64,000 nt of DNA, taken from contig NEEC01000011.1 of assembly GCA_002189035.1 (NCBI GenBank), positions 2,976,001 through 3,040,000 of the forward strand. The letters are read 5' to 3'. A program made the position numbers and the translations under genes. The notes beneath the pieces were generated by a model, which saw only the letters and a list, made by a program, of their open reading frames with translations, had not been told where the DNA came from and searched no databases. Below, piece after piece: positions 23,719 to 36,705 of this stretch. Each line of letters opens with the position of its first letter. Positions within the stretch are counted from its first letter, which is position 1. Origin of the DNA: Utricularia gibba. Its lineage: Eukaryota > Streptophyta > Magnoliopsida > Lamiales > Lentibulariaceae.

Positions 23719-25299
23719 TCATTTGTTGCTGTCTGGGATTTCCTGATCCTGTCTTGGAGGGTAGTCGATTTCTCCTTCCTCGACATCATCCTTGGTAATA
23801 TGGAGTCCTGGTGGTTCGACTTCGTCCTCCTCTTCATCCACTTTCATGTACAGTCCTAACTGCTCTAAGGGGTTACTGCCCACAAACTTGAAACTGCCAA
23901 AGGCACCTTGAGAGTCGTCTGGACTAGTTTCATCAACAGAACTAGGCAGTTGTTCAGGAGGGGCGACTCGTAGCATCTCTAGATCCTCAAGAAACCGCGA
24001 GTTTTCGTTGATTTCAACAGTCTTCTCCATCTATGTGGGGTAATGGCTCAAATTAGCATCATGGATGTAGAAACAAGGTTCAAAAGCTTTGGGTACAAAT
24101 GTTAAGCTGACCTTGAGTAATGCTTCTCTAGCTGCTTCTCTTTCGAGTTCTATCTTCCTCTTTTCCTTGGCTGCGGCTTCTTCTTCTAATCGTCTCCGTG
24201 CATCTTCTGCAGCCCTGGCTTCTTCTTGCAGCCTAGCCTTCTCTGGTAAATAAAAGTATCATCGTGATATTTGCGTTACTGCATAATGGTTTTAGAAGCC
24301 CAACTCGAATGGGGGGAAAAACCTTTTTTTTTCAGCATCTCAAGTTCCTCCCTTTCACGCCGCAGTTTCTCTGGATCTGCTTTATCATCCTGACGGGATT
24401 GGAAAAAAAAAAAGGAAACATAATTTGTTAGGTAGGGGCTAGCAAACGTCTATGAAACAAGACAGGATAAGTGAAATAGAAAACCAATTTACCTGGGAGA
24501 GAGTTTTTTCTCGAGCTTTCAAGATGGTATCAGCGAAACGGTTTTTCAAAAGAGCTGCCCTATACAGCTTGTCAGGAGAGACCTGTCTCTCAAGCTGCTG
24601 CACACGCTCTCCTGATTCTTAAACAGTGAGATAGAGGACGAGTATTAGTAAAATAAGAGACATCAAGACAACATCATAACTTATGTTACTTACCATCCAG
24701 CTGATCATCAGGATTAGTTTCACAAGACTTCATATGTAAACCTGGTTGAGGCACACCTAGCCCACCCCAGAAGCTGTACGGATAATCAAGTTTATCATCA
24801 GATTTTTGGTTGACTTCTACATTTACATCAATTGGCAATAATTTTCCTGTTATTTCAAGGCAAGGAAAATCCCAGCACAACTCAAAATGCTATTACGCAC
24901 GAGCAAGATCATACTTTACAGAGAAGAATGGAATTGTAAACGCTAAACATATATTTTAACCAGATGAGAAAACAGGCAAATACGCTAATAGTAAAATAAA
25001 AGGAAAGGGACTACAAAATTTTAGAAGTGAATGAAGCTTAATTACATTCTTCTGCTAGTCCATTGGCATCTTGCTCAACCAAGACTAATGGATCCGTGGA
25101 GAGAGCAGCCTCGTTTTCTCCAATATCTACATCTTGATCCACAGGTTCACTTCCTACAGGAAGACGAGAAAATGCAATTTCTTACGGTGAGAAAAGTGAA
25201 GTCGAATCCAATTCATATTTCATGTAAATAAAGGAGATGAACTAGAACCTTTGACAGCATGTGGTGAGGAGTTGCTGAATCCGGATACATTTGGTAGCT

Positions 25300-25330
<31 letters not shown>

Positions 25331-26611
25331 CTAATTAGAAATACAGCAGACCACATGACAAGGGAAACTCAACTAACATGGAATACCACTTGCGAAAGAG
25401 AAGTTCAAAATAATTACCTCGATTTCACAAACTTCAGATATGATGAGGTTCTTTTGTTGCTCAAACAAATGGTCATCTAGAAGCTTCCGTAAGGTGAATA
25501 AGGTTTCATCACCTAATTCATCAATATCAATTTCGATCTCATCCTCATCTCCACCATTTGAACTCTGTGACCTTAAAAACTCAACTATGCTTTCAGGCAG
25601 ATCACCACCAAAATCTTCCAATTCTCTACTCATTCTAAGCTTCTCTTCATCGGTCATCTTCTGGACTGTGGGTTGAAGAATAACCTCTTGTCGAACAGGC
25701 GTCATCTTCCTCTTCTTCAGGGGGGACGCTGGCTTTATTATTTGACTGTCAGCGATAATTCCTGGAGTTTTAGATAGGGATTTGGAAGTGCTTTTTGCAA
25801 GTTTTTTCTCTATAGCTTTCCATCTAACTTCAAAGAACTGGGACATTGTTTCAGCCATAACGTGGACATCTGAACCAGGTGGATTGTAGGTTTTTGCATT
25901 ATTAAACGTCAGTCTGACATCATCCAGGAAATCCATCGGGCTCGAGTACATCCCAGAAGATAGCTTTTTCTTTACCGTCCCAAGATCCATGGGATTCTTA
26001 ATAATATCAAAGTAATCAGGAATCTCCAATAGCACCACATCAACAGGAGTGTTAAATACCCAGGCATACTGCTGTGACATCAGCTTCTTCAGCAAACTTT
26101 CACACTGCTTAAGTAATTCAGCATCAGCAGTTGCACGAACTTTTTGATTAATTGATTCAAATCTTCCAGTTACACCTCGATTCAAGCCGTTCACCTTTTC
26201 CCTTGATCCAGAACCTAAACCCGGGGGTTTTTTCACACCACCAGTGTGTGGCCGTTTCTTTACTCTCTCTGATCCGGAACCCAAAGCAGATGACTGTGCA
26301 GCTCCATTAACACTAGTTTTCTTCTCTGACTCGATTTTTTGTTGTAAATCTTGAATCTTTTTTAGCTCAGATGTCAACCGGTGTACTAACTTCTTTCTAT
26401 CAAACGAGGACAGTTTGGAAATGGAGATAACCTGCATTGGCACAGAAAAACCATCTCTGGAAGAAGAATTCGCGTCTATCCATTTCCTCGATAGAACATG
26501 AGGATTTTCAGCAGAATCAATGTTTCCCGACTCATTCGATCCTTCAGATGCATCACGGGGAGCAAAACTAGTCGAGAACCCCGGTGCAAACCTATCCTTC
26601 TTAGCCATCAT
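23719..26611 (-). CDS. GTE-family bromodomain and NET-domain transcription factor (GTE8/9/10-like)
   Basis: Exons: 25418-26611, 25249-25297, 25046-25153, about 24756-24694 (5' edge unsure), 24493-24617, 24323-24389, 24112-24242 and 23719-24030. The bromodomain (about residues 165-275) has [33 protein letters not shown] and [15 protein letters not shown], where Asn of YNPP reads acetyl-lysine. The NET domain follows ([21 protein letters not shown]... [18 protein letters not shown]). The C-terminal part holds [21 protein letters not shown], a long charged coiled coil and [20 protein letters not shown]. It is a nuclear chromatin reader. The exon ending at 25046 is in phase 1 with T, so the obvious next acceptor at 24852 would create TGA; an acceptor at 24757 keeps the frame. 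N-terminus MMAKK/MAKKDRF is conserved. Confidence 0.92.
25302..25329. repeat. (GA)14 microsatellite in an intron
   Basis: A perfect GA dinucleotide run of 28 bp directly abuts the acceptor of the GTE exon 25249-25297. On the coding strand it is a CT tract serving as polypyrimidine tract. Confidence 0.9.
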
Positions 26612-27734
26612 GAAGCCAATAATCCCCAGAACTCAGGATCCAGTAATTCCAAACTCGCCTCTGCATAAAATCAAAGAAACCCCACAAAATTTGTAAATAA
26701 AAAACAAGAGACCAACACGAACTACCCTCGATCCCATAATGACAACATCAAATAAGCGGATTTTGATACCTAGTTTTTCCAAAATACTCAAATGGGAAAA
26801 GCATATCGAACTGTATTACTAATTGCGATAAAAAGTCTAAAACTTTCAATTTCAATCCAGAGAATAATAACTTACCTTGACGGGAATCGAATCCTCGAGA
26901 GTTGCTACAAAAACCTCACTCCCAGTACAGAAGCACAATCCACTATCAAAAACAAGCGCCAACAGCTTTTACTAAAAACGAATCAACACGAAAGCAAAAA
27001 TGAAACCCTAGAATCGCGAAATCCACAACCCCAATCTGAAAATCCAGAGAGACGAACAAGGAAAGAGGCGGGCTGCAGTATTTCCGGAATCCTAGGGCTC
27101 CAGACCCCTCTCCAACAAACGACGGCAGCAGCAAGCGACGGCGAATTAAGAAATCGCGAAGCCTCTAGAAAAAAAAAAAAAAAAAAAAAAAACGACGAGC
27201 AAATTGATTTTTCCGCCAACTAGAGAGAGAAAGTTTAACAGAGTGAATAGAGAGAGAGAGAGAAAAAAGCTCGGGACGGCCGCTAGGTGGGCCCAGCCCA
27301 CAAGCCACATCATCAAATTCCCCCCACCCCATCATTTCTGCGCGTGGTGTCACCGCCACCCGTACATTCGACACAACCCAAGGCACGCCACGCGTGTCCT
27401 TACTCCTAATACCCGAGTCCGGATTTGGGGACAATTCTATCGGACCCGACCCGAATTCAGTTACCCAAAAAGGATTATGAACCATGGAACGTTACACCCC
27501 AAAGATGGGTGAATTTGGGTATCAAGATGATGCTCTCTTGGACACCTGGGTTTGCTCATTCACAAACAACAACAGTCAAGGAAGAATGCGGACCAATAAG
27601 AAGGGAGGCCCAGGCCCATGTTCTCCAGATATCAGTGCCAGCTGATTTTGCAACAACAGCAGGGCACAGATACAGACAGCGACAAGGATACTTATTGACT
27701 CCCCGAATGTAACAGAGAAGCATACCGATGATGG
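26612..27734. other. 5' leader/promoter of the GTE gene and 3' UTR of the cytochrome c1 gene
   Basis: An acceptor-rich leader at 26650-27220 suggests 5' UTR intron(s). A poly(A)-rich stretch at 27171-27191 lies within it. At 27290-27300 the palindromic GTGGGCCCAGCCCAC region holds site II-type motifs. No coding gene was recognised. Confidence 0.45.
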
Positions 27735-29527
27735 CTAGTTGACGACGTCCAGAACCAACTTCCTTGATTTGAGAACAGACCACTTCATTCGCCTGTAGTA
27801 GCCGGCCTGAAGGAGAGCAAGCGACAGGACGAGTATCCACTTGAATCCCATCTGTGCGTACACGAGGAAAACAAGCTGAGTTCAAAAACTCGTCAAGTGA
27901 TAAGGTGTTCGTTGTTGCTACTCACCAGTTTCCTCTCTTCCATCTCAGGCTCTGCTGCCCACGCCAAAAATGTCACCACGTCCTTTCCCATCTAAAGAGG
28001 CAGGAAGAAAGGAACACGATGATAAGAAAATCTATCTATCTTCAACAGTTGTATACGAGGATAAAGTATCTAAACCATCTTACTTTAAGCTAGCAAGGTA
28101 TTGAAAATGTAATAAGTAGACTGCGGAGTTTTCAAACAACTACCACATTTAATATCTAAGTTGGTGTCTTTAGATTCTGCAAAAGCTACTTTGATGCCCA
28201 CCCCAATATCTGAACAAGAAGAACGAATGCGGCCTACCTGAGCTTGTGTAGCAGGAGTACCATCTTCGTACTCTACAGTTCCATCAATAAGCATTTGGGG
28301 CATGGCAATAGCACCCCCAGGGAAGTATGGATTATAGTGTAATCCTTCACGAATCTGAAAGACAAATATAAAATGAGAAAATTAGAACCCAAATTTACGC
28401 ACACGAAGTGGAAGCTATCACTACAATTTCTATGAATATGTTAAGAAGTAAAGGGACCTACGGAGATTCCAGCAGGAGGCTCACGGTAACCAGTTAAAAG
28501 TGAAAAAACATAGTTTTGGCCATTATGACGTGCCTGCAAAATATAGTTTCGAACAATTATGTCGTTGCCAAAAAGCACAAGTTTTAAATAAAATAATTTT
28601 TTTTGATAAAGACATGTAAAGAAAAAAAGTACTTTCGTTATGAGGCTTAGATCGGGAGGATAGGCTCCCCCATTTGCAAACCTAGCAGCCTGCTCATTTG
28701 CATATGGTTGAGGAAAACGATCACTCAGTTTCCCAGGACGAGTGAACATCTCCCCCTCATCATTTGGCCCATCAACAACCTCAATCTCGGCAGCCATAGC
28801 CTTAGTTTCCTCCTCTGTGTATGCCACACCCACCAAGTCACGATAGGAGACCAAGCTCATAGAGTGGCAAGAAGCACAGACTTGCTGGTACACCTGGTGA
28901 CCACGCCGAATCCTGTACATTGACAAGATACTTAGTTATAATCTTTGAAATGCACTATGCGAACAGCACAATATTAATATTGGTGATGGTGAGTAGATTT
29001 TGAAATTGAATAAAAGCAACTTGTAGGTAAGAATCATTTGCGAAGAATATAACAACATTAATTGGAAACATAAATAAGCCAGTGAACTCACGAAGCATGG
29101 TCATATGAACTTAAGATTCCCTTGTGCGGCCATGGATAGCTAGGGGCATCCAAACCATGTTCAGCTTCATCACAGGATGAGATTGTTGAAAAACCCAGAA
29201 GTCCTGTTACACCTGCTCCAAACAGACAAAAAGCCCTAATAGACTTCCCCGTGGTAGCTTGTTGTTGCTCACTTTTGGAAGCAGCAGACGCAAAAAATGG
29301 TGAAATCTGTAAAGGATCAAATATCTAAATTAGTCACTTGCCACCATGAAAGGGAATGATTCAACAGTATCGAAAGTTTGATAATCTGCTCTCCTTCTAC
29401 GACATCACTCAAGCAATCTACATTCCAAACATGAAAAAGGTAAACACATAATCAACAAGAAACTTACATTTTTCCCAGAGCGCAGTCCATCCCTCAGCAA
29501 CTGCTTAATCCTGCTGCCTCCTAACAT
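27735..29527 (-). CDS. CYC1: cytochrome c1, heme protein of mitochondrial complex III
   Basis: Exons: 29468-29527, 29092-29306, 28633-28912, 28462-28533, 28238-28354, 27926-27991 and 27735-27851; 308 residues, normal for plants. The N-terminal ~70 residues form the mitochondrial presequence plus a hydrophobic sorting segment ([17 protein letters not shown]). Covalent heme binding is at C104-A-S-C107-H108 ([10 protein letters not shown]). The axial Met lies in GGAIAMPQM near residue 227. [12 protein letters not shown] and YNPYFPGG are conserved. The C-terminal membrane anchor is [15 protein letters not shown] followed by [11 protein letters not shown]. The protein passes electrons from the Rieske protein to cytochrome c. 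TGGGCC-type site II motifs lie upstream at 30033-30058, as in many plant respiratory genes. Confidence 0.97.
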
Positions 29528-30237
29528 CTTGAGCAGTATCAGCCTGCTACTTTTTCAAAATAAATAAACTAGGCTTCAACATATTGCAGATTCTATTAAT
29601 CGAAACTAATCCCTATTTCCGGATCCCTTTTACCACAAGAATAAACATATCGAGCCCAAATACAGTCAACACCTACCTGCCTGAATGATTCCTAATGTGC
29701 GGAGATCAAACAATAAACACTATCGAGTCAAGTCCTTGTAAATCGTTAATAGAAAGAGTAATCGTAGGTATTACCAAAGAAATGTCCGCAATCCAAGTAT
29801 CACACCGACACACCGAAATCCCCTTCCAATAGAATGCGGGGCTTAACGGTTAAAACCTTCTATAGAATTAAAAAAAAAAAATCACCTTCGAATTCGGAGA
29901 AAATTGAACCGTGGCCGGCGACGGGGATCCGACGGAGGAAGGGAACCAGACGACTGGAATGAAATTGGTTGGTAATTGGTCCGTTTCATACAACTGAGTT
30001 GGGGCGCTATTGCCCATCATAGTTTCCAGCTAGGCCCAGCTCATTGACATAAAGCCCATAGTCTCTTCCCACTGCCGGCCCGCACAACAGAAACGCATGA
30101 ACAACGAGCGCACATATCCGCGTCCCCAAGATTCACACTTTCATGAATTTCCAGTATTTCCGTCGTGCCGGCGCCGCGTCTCCTTCTCTCATAAATGATT
30201 CTTCTTCTACTTCTATGCCTTCCCATTCCGGTCAAGA
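29528..30237. promoter_or_regulatory. cytochrome c1 leader and promoter with site II motifs
   Basis: GGCCCA at 30033-30038 and GCCCA at 30054-30058 read as TGGGCC and TGGGCT on the gene strand, 5' of the probable leader (29530-29990). Site II motifs are TCP targets in plant mitochondrial gene promoters (general knowledge); their role here is inferred. Confidence 0.45.
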
Positions 30238-30543
30238 ATGCTGGGGTCTGCCCATGGAAGCCACAAATCCGCCGCCATAACGGCGCTCGTTTCCCTCCTT
30301 GATATTGCCTTCATGCTCCGAGCCAACCCTGACTTTAGATTTCCTGAAGACATCACTTACCACCAACAGCTCGCTTCTCTTGTCTTGCGTTGCAGCAGCA
30401 ATGGCATATGGGAAGAGGGATCGAGGTCGCGCTACCCAAAGCTGTCAATATGGGAATTGGGGAGAACAAAGCCGATATTGAAACCTGATTCGTTTTCTTT
30501 TCAACTTTTACAGATGGAACAAAGGAGTGAGTATGTCATTTGA
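30238..30543 (+). other. unassigned open frame
   Basis: A 101-codon plus-strand frame (MLGSAHGSHKSAAITALV... ) has moderately plant-protein-like composition up to about residue 65 and then degrades. It is preceded by another open plus-strand frame from 30143. I recognise no family and no splice partners. It may be a remnant or chance. Confidence 0.15.
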
Positions 30544-30723
30544 ATTGATCGTTTCTCAGTTCAGCTCTCGCAGCTTAAAGCTGTCATCCAATCCTTGTTT
30601 CTGAAATGGAGATTCACCTGAAAGCAAACAGTGTAGTTTCTTGTGAGATCAGAATGCGCTTTTCTTTTTCTGCAACTGTAATGAAGGGTGTTATTTTGCA
30701 AAAGGTACCTGCTGTGTTGGACT

Positions 30724-33392
30724 TCATGGACATAAAAGATTTACACCTAGCAAAACAAAACACGAACTTGAATGCTGGTTGAGGTGGAAGGCTTCCATGT
30801 GGCGCTGCAGCACATCTGCAAAATTGTTGCGTTCTAAGTAATTCTTGAAAGAGAGAAATGGGGCACGGCAGTGTGTGCGGATCGAGCCAGCCAATAAAAC
30901 AAGAAAAACGATGATCCAAGATACGAACCATTTTAAAATAGCAGCGTAAGGAGCTGGGCATGGTGACACGGAATGATCTGGTAGCTCGTTAATCAGGTCC
31001 CAGGAGGCTTGCAAGCATGCATGCAACATTTTCTTTTCCAACCTGACAAGTTGTGTAGCTACTCGTAGTTTTGGGTTCAAGTTGCTGTCTGCAAGCTACA
31101 AGAGAAGAAGATTTCAGTGCTAGAGGACAAGAGGAAACATCCGGGGGATTAGTTGAAGTTTGTGAGGAGTTTCTTACCAGTGCATCGTCTTCAGAAAGGG
31201 TAGTGGGGTAAGAAGAAAGCCTCTTCTCAAAATATTCAACCAGCTGGTCGAGGACAGCACGCTCCATGCACGGACTCACCTATTTATACATGAATGTTAG
31301 AGGGCAACAGCATTTTATTTGGCATTCCTTAGTACCCAGCAACTACATGTAAACCCTAGAGATGAAAGATGTAGATGCGTAACATTACCGGGCATATTGG
31401 ACCTTGTGAAGATAAAACAGACTCCATATCTGAAGGATCAGAAACATAGCCTAGCCGTAGATAAGGTAGCATATCCGTCACGGCCTCTCTCTCCCTTCCC
31501 ACGGAAACCTGCTAAGTTCAACTGTCTTAATGTGCAAAGAAAGCCTTGGGGATAAAAGTGTACTGCAAGATCTCTACACCTGAAAGCTTTGCACTGACAG
31601 CTTCCCGTTCCTTTGAGCAGCCAATCTTTTGTCCTGGTATTGAGGATCCTCCGTATTTAAAGAAGCCTATGAATAAGAAAAATGTGATTGGTGATCCAAA
31701 AGGAAAAGGAAGCCTTGACTCAATTCTTGAGGTGCACTGCATTAAAATGGCTCTACCTCCAATAGAATTCGATCGTAAGGATTCTCCTCATCCACAAAGC
31801 CATAGTTAATTAGTAACTTTGAGTTAGGTTGTGGACCACACCTGCGAAATGGAAACCTTCAGTTATCGTAATCACTTTGATACATGAAAAGAGGTCAGGA
31901 AAGATAATGTGATAACTTCTACTAAATCTAAATATTTGGTGGGCATGAAAACTAGATGATAGAAGGTACAAAGGATGATCACCAAACAACAATAGGCTCG
32001 CCAGCTTTATAGGGACGGTCGACAACAAGTTGGACAGCCCCATCTGCAGCTGTTAGCATTGCTTTGCAGTTGCTTTGGTAGGACAATAATGGAGGTCCTA
32101 AGGGGACTAATGCAAATCTCCTTGCCAAACTGACTTTCTGGGTTCAATTTAATAGATAAGAAATCAATATATATTCTACTGAATTAACTGAACACATTAA
32201 ATGCAAAGAGTCGAGTGAGAAATTATTAATCCTGCAAACCTGCAAATGCACCACACATGATTGCACAGCCACGAAGGCTTGTTTGAAAATCTCAAAAGAG
32301 AAAGCCTCCGTGGGAATATCATACGGATATTGCTGAAAACAAACAAATGCAACATTATAAGGGGTGAAGCAGAACTTCCGGGTGCAGTATTAGTATTCAT
32401 TGTCCATACACCAGGATAAACCCGACGATTTACCTTAAATAATGATCCAGCCATAAACCACACAGTGTCCAGCTCATTGTACTCCCTCTTGATCCCTTCA
32501 GATCTCTCTAAAACTTCAGCCTGAACCATATGACGACAGAATAAGGACATTTTGATGCAGAATTGTAGTAACTATGGCACACGTAACAATTCTTGTATAT
32601 TTGAAGTTTACCTGTGTAGGACTTCCTTTCAGGTAATCTAATTCGGCTTTCGACCACAAAAGTGGTGATTCCACGGCTAACTGTCCCCTTCCTCGTTGAC
32701 GATCAAGCTCTCTGATGTAGGGATACCAGAAAGACTTTTTCCCCTGTTTCTTCTCATACATCAGATATAAAGCCAAGCAAGCCAGCTCCGACAACTTGTT
32801 CGTAGTAAGAAGTTCCGCTGTATCACGCGAAGGAAATTCACATTTGGCGTAACACTTGACAAACACATAGGAACACATAACTATCATAGAAGAAACGAAC
32901 CAACGGTCTCGTTTCCCAAAACTCTCTCCAGTGTCACCACCAACGAATTCGGTACTGAAAACACAACATCGCCTTCCTGAAAAGATATATAACGTCTTAA
33001 ACCCAATGTTCCAATTCAACTACAAGAACCGAGACTGGTACAAATGGGCAATTAGAAGGGCTGACCTGAAGGTCTTCACTAGCAGCCACATACTGAATCG
33101 GCAGGTGCTTTAAATCGTGGGAAATCCTCTCTTTAAGCAAAACTTTGCAAGGCGGTAGTCCATTTCTCTCCATCCAAGACTTCAAATCCACGTGCTCCTC
33201 CTCTTTTTTACTCGTAATCTCGCTCGCAAACACCGCCGTATCGGAATTGGAAACAGCGGACGCACTCCTCATACCGACGCGCTTCTGCCTTCTGAAGACG
33301 GAAGCAAAAATCGGAATCGGAGAACGAGGAACCAATGCCGGCGGCCGTACAAACGACGTTGAAATGCATCGCGGATTCTGCAGCAGTTCCAT
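30724..33392 (-). CDS. SET-domain / Rubisco LSMT-like protein methyltransferase (At5g14260-like), plastid
   Basis: Eleven exons: 33066-33392, 32901-32976, 32612-32817, 32434-32520, 32240-32332, 31983-32137, 31757-31841, 31580-31666, 31389-31508, 31178-31279 and 30724-31095. The N-terminus is Ser/Arg-rich (plastid transit-like), followed by LKSWMERNGLPPCKV. The split SET domain has ETVAELLTTNKLSELACLALYL, KSFWYPYIREL and near its end PNSKLLINYGFVDEENPYDRI, where NYGFV/ENP is the conserved substrate and cofactor site. The Rubisco-LSMT substrate-binding domain follows (LVEYFEKRLSSYPTTLSEDD, LRVATQLVRLEKKML). Family members methylate lysines of plastid proteins; this subgroup's target is unknown. 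Homologues stop soon after PCPAPYAAILK; here TGG replaces a stop at 30928-30930 and the frame continues about 68 codons. Confidence 0.9.
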
Positions 33393-33740
33393 CTTCAGTG
33401 ACTCTAGCGGCGCATGCAGTGAAAATCAAACTACTCTTCCCGCATACAAGGAGCTCGGCGCTTGCTTTCTTGGATCAGATTGCATATGGAATGGAGGGGG
33501 TCTCACTCAGTCCCACGCACAAGTGAAGATATCACGACCCTCGAGAACCAATGAGATTCCACTACCCGACCCGCAAGTGGATTCCTTTCGAGTTTCGTAC
33601 GGATTCGCCCTTGGCGTATTTATAAAGAATGAAAATTTCAGCATGCTTTACTCAAACTCCAAACCACAATGTTGGAACATGCTGCTGCTGCGTTCTCTTC
33701 AAACTACAACTACCATATTCCCCAGCAAGTGCTAGGGATC
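33393..33740. other. promoter/leader of the SET gene and 3' UTR of CSN3
   Basis: Short interval between two minus-strand genes. No gene was seen; the plus-strand ORF crossing it is antisense to SET exon 1. Confidence 0.4.
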
Positions 33741-36207
33741 TCAAATGTTGAATCTTGATGGAACTGAGTCGAAATCGTCGAAGTCGAATCTGGAGCGCTC
33801 CTTCCCCGCCTAGTTTGAGGATCGATCAAAAGGCAGTGAGAAGTGCTGCACCAGTGTTAGGAGTCTACTGGAAAGGAGATGGATGGTTCGCATACCTTTC
33901 CTTGGTAGAGAGTATCACAGAGCATAATCTCATTCATTGCTGTTAGCTTCTTTGAGAGCCTCATGAGCCTAAACATTTACAAGAGAAACTGTGTTAGTGG
34001 CTGCAGGAACATGAAAACGATTCTCGTGGTAAATGGTTGAACCTCTGAATGGATGAGTCGACGTGCTCGATCATCTCACAAGATTTATACTGCTCGGGGT
34101 CTTCAAGGAACCTCACCATGCCATCCTTCTGGTTGATGGTTGCATAAATTTCGCCATCCTGGATCTACATGGGAGAAGAGAGAGCAGGAAGGGGTCACAC
34201 AAATGTGAAGTGTGGTTCTCATTTGAATCCTGAAGTTTGACATACCATTTGGAGCACATGCATTTCGGCTTCCTTCGGGGAAGGTAGCTGGACTGTATTT
34301 GCGATATCTTGGAGTGACAAGGTGAGATATGTCTGAGTTAGCCTCTGAATGTTACGTTTATACATGGATCTCACCACTTGCTTCACTAATCCAAGATTCT
34401 TGTCCTGCCAAGGATGTTGGGTGTACAAGGGCCAGCCTCCATTAACAAAAGTTCATTTTTCAATTTTGAAACTGAAGAAGCTTACCCTATCGAATGTGCC
34501 CATGTTTGCTTGCACGTATGCCTCAAGCTCTGATACCTTCCCGGTGTCATAACTACCTACGAGATCAAGATATGACTGCACAAAAGGAAAATGGTATTAG
34601 AATAGAGGTTGCACATAGCCCTGAGGGAGGTTTCAAGATAAAGTAATGAGTCACAGCTTCTCAATACCGAATAAAAGCAAAACGAAATTTAAGTTGTAAA
34701 ACTGATGCTTGAAAACTTTCAACTAGGAACATAATGAGAGAATTCAGACACCTGGGGTGTTACACACCTGACAGAAATTTTTCAGATTCCTTTGAGCAGC
34801 GGGTGAAGTATATTTGGGGAGAGTTGTAGAGAATTGTCCCAGATGAATGAGAGAAACCAGAATGTATTTCTTGTAAGCTTCAACAGCAATTGCACTAACT
34901 ACGGACATAGGTGCTGTTACTACCTGGTACACAAAGTTAGTGAGAATGAATTATTTCATTGAAGATTTATTCCACTCAATGTGACCAGAAAAAGTTACGC
35001 GTACATTGTGTAGTAAATCCAAAGCTTTGCCAAACTGCTTCATCCCAATGCAAATCATACCCCTGATGTCCAACAAAAAGGTGAAAGCACACGCCAATAA
35101 GCACATGAATTTTATAATGAATGCAGAGTAGAATAAGCGGTACCAAAACAGAGAATCTAAAGCAAAGAGGCAACCTACCCATAATAACAGTATAAGAAAA
35201 GATCACGAGGCTGATCAACCTCAAAGATACCATCATCCAAGATAGATAGACCTGTTTTATAGCATTTTGAAGACAAACATAGAAGAAGAAAGTCTGGATG
35301 TAATGTTGTCAATTGCTCGGAGGAGGTTTGGAGCTTCCGCAGAGCAGTTAACATTGGGAGCACACCACGCATGGGGTCATCAAGTGATATAACATAATCC
35401 TTCAACCTTTTGCAGATGGATACAACTGCAAGGCATGTAAGAATAAGTTCAAAACACTAGACAGAAGGTTTAGGAACCAAATAAAAAAAACCAAGAATAA
35501 CCGTAGTACATTTCTCAGGAGCTAAACGGATTTGCTCAGGGCTGCACAAGTTAATGAAACTTGTTATTTTAAGCAGGAGTTCATTTAGCTGTTCCTTTGC
35601 GGTGGGAGCACATGTGCAAGCTTCACTGGAAAATGAAGTTAGGACAACAAACATCAATCTGAATAACCACAGAAGGGAATTTCCAAACGACCACACCACC
35701 TAAATGACCGATAATCCGCAATTGACTGGAGGTGAATGCCAAAAAAGTGCATACAAACCACAGAAGAAACTGAAAAGGTACTAAATATTGAAAATCAGAG
35801 ACTGTAAATGAAACCAACAAATAAAACTCCCCCAAAACCCTATTGCCCGTAAAACTTGAAGCCCGATTCAATAACAAAGCTGCATTCCAGAAAACAAGAA
35901 GCCCGATACTAGCGGACGACTACCCATCCACAAAACGCCTCGAAATGTAAATATTCGAGAAACCACGTCGCGCTAAACCTCATCGCAACAAAATAACAGA
36001 TAACACTCACAATATGTAGAGATAGCCGAGGGAATGTACTAAGGGATCGAGTTCGCTGAGGAAAGGTTCAAGCCTCGCCGGTTCAGAGAGGATGGAATCT
36101 TCGGACTGTTTCAAGTAGGTCCGAAGCTGATTCAAATCACCTATGTTGCTGGACAAGCCTTGGATTTGAGCCACCAGTGACTCCGCGGAGTTCATATTCA
36201 AATTCAT
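33741..36207 (-). CDS. CSN3: COP9 signalosome subunit 3
   Basis: Ten exons: 36011-36207, 35510-35625, 35179-35425, 35005-35062, 34768-34923, 34486-34575, 34246-34404, 34043-34164, 33896-33968 and 33741-33809; 428 residues, the same size as Arabidopsis CSN3 (COP13/FUS11). The N-terminus reads [15 protein letters not shown]. Helical-repeat sequence leads to a PCI domain (about 210-370) containing [19 protein letters not shown] and [19 protein letters not shown]. The tail is acidic and aromatic ([19 protein letters not shown]), diagnostic for CSN3. CSN removes NEDD8 from cullins and represses photomorphogenesis. Start may be ATG 36207 or 36195 (MNSAES). The 3' end was chosen by continuing from the donor at 33895 to the acceptor at 33810, which restores the conserved tail. 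Confidence 0.95.
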
Positions 36208-36705
36208 TACTTCAGCCGGCGCGGCTCCCTCCCTCTACCTTCCAATTTGGCGGAAAAGAAGAGCCGGTTGAAGACGATGATAGAGAGCTATCTCTGCGAG
36301 AGGCAATGGAGATCAGGAATTCTATGTGAAGAAAGGGCTTTAGAAACTTTTATATTTCTTTATTTATTTACTTATTATTATTATGATCCTCTTTAGCAGT
36401 CTCTGTAATTTACCCTTCACTCCAACTGGCGTGTTAAGAGTGCTCCACATAAAACCAGCAATTCCGTACAACGGGAAATGGAAGGGGAAGCACAGCTTCT
36501 CATTCTCATCCTTCTGGATTCGACATTCATTCTCTTCCTAAACATTCATCCTCGCCTTGAGCTTTTTGCTACACGGGTTTCTTGTTCCTTTTACGAAGGA
36601 AAAATGGATTCAGATCCAATTCAAAATTTCAGATCACCTTTAAACAATTCAGAATGCAACAACGCCACAGCCATTACGTACAGTGGCTACAAGGAGCAAG
36701 GTACA

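Noticed and set aside
33145..33735. 196-codon plus-strand ORF
   Set aside because: It is antisense to exon 1 of the SET gene and its leader; no recognisable protein and no matching splice pattern.
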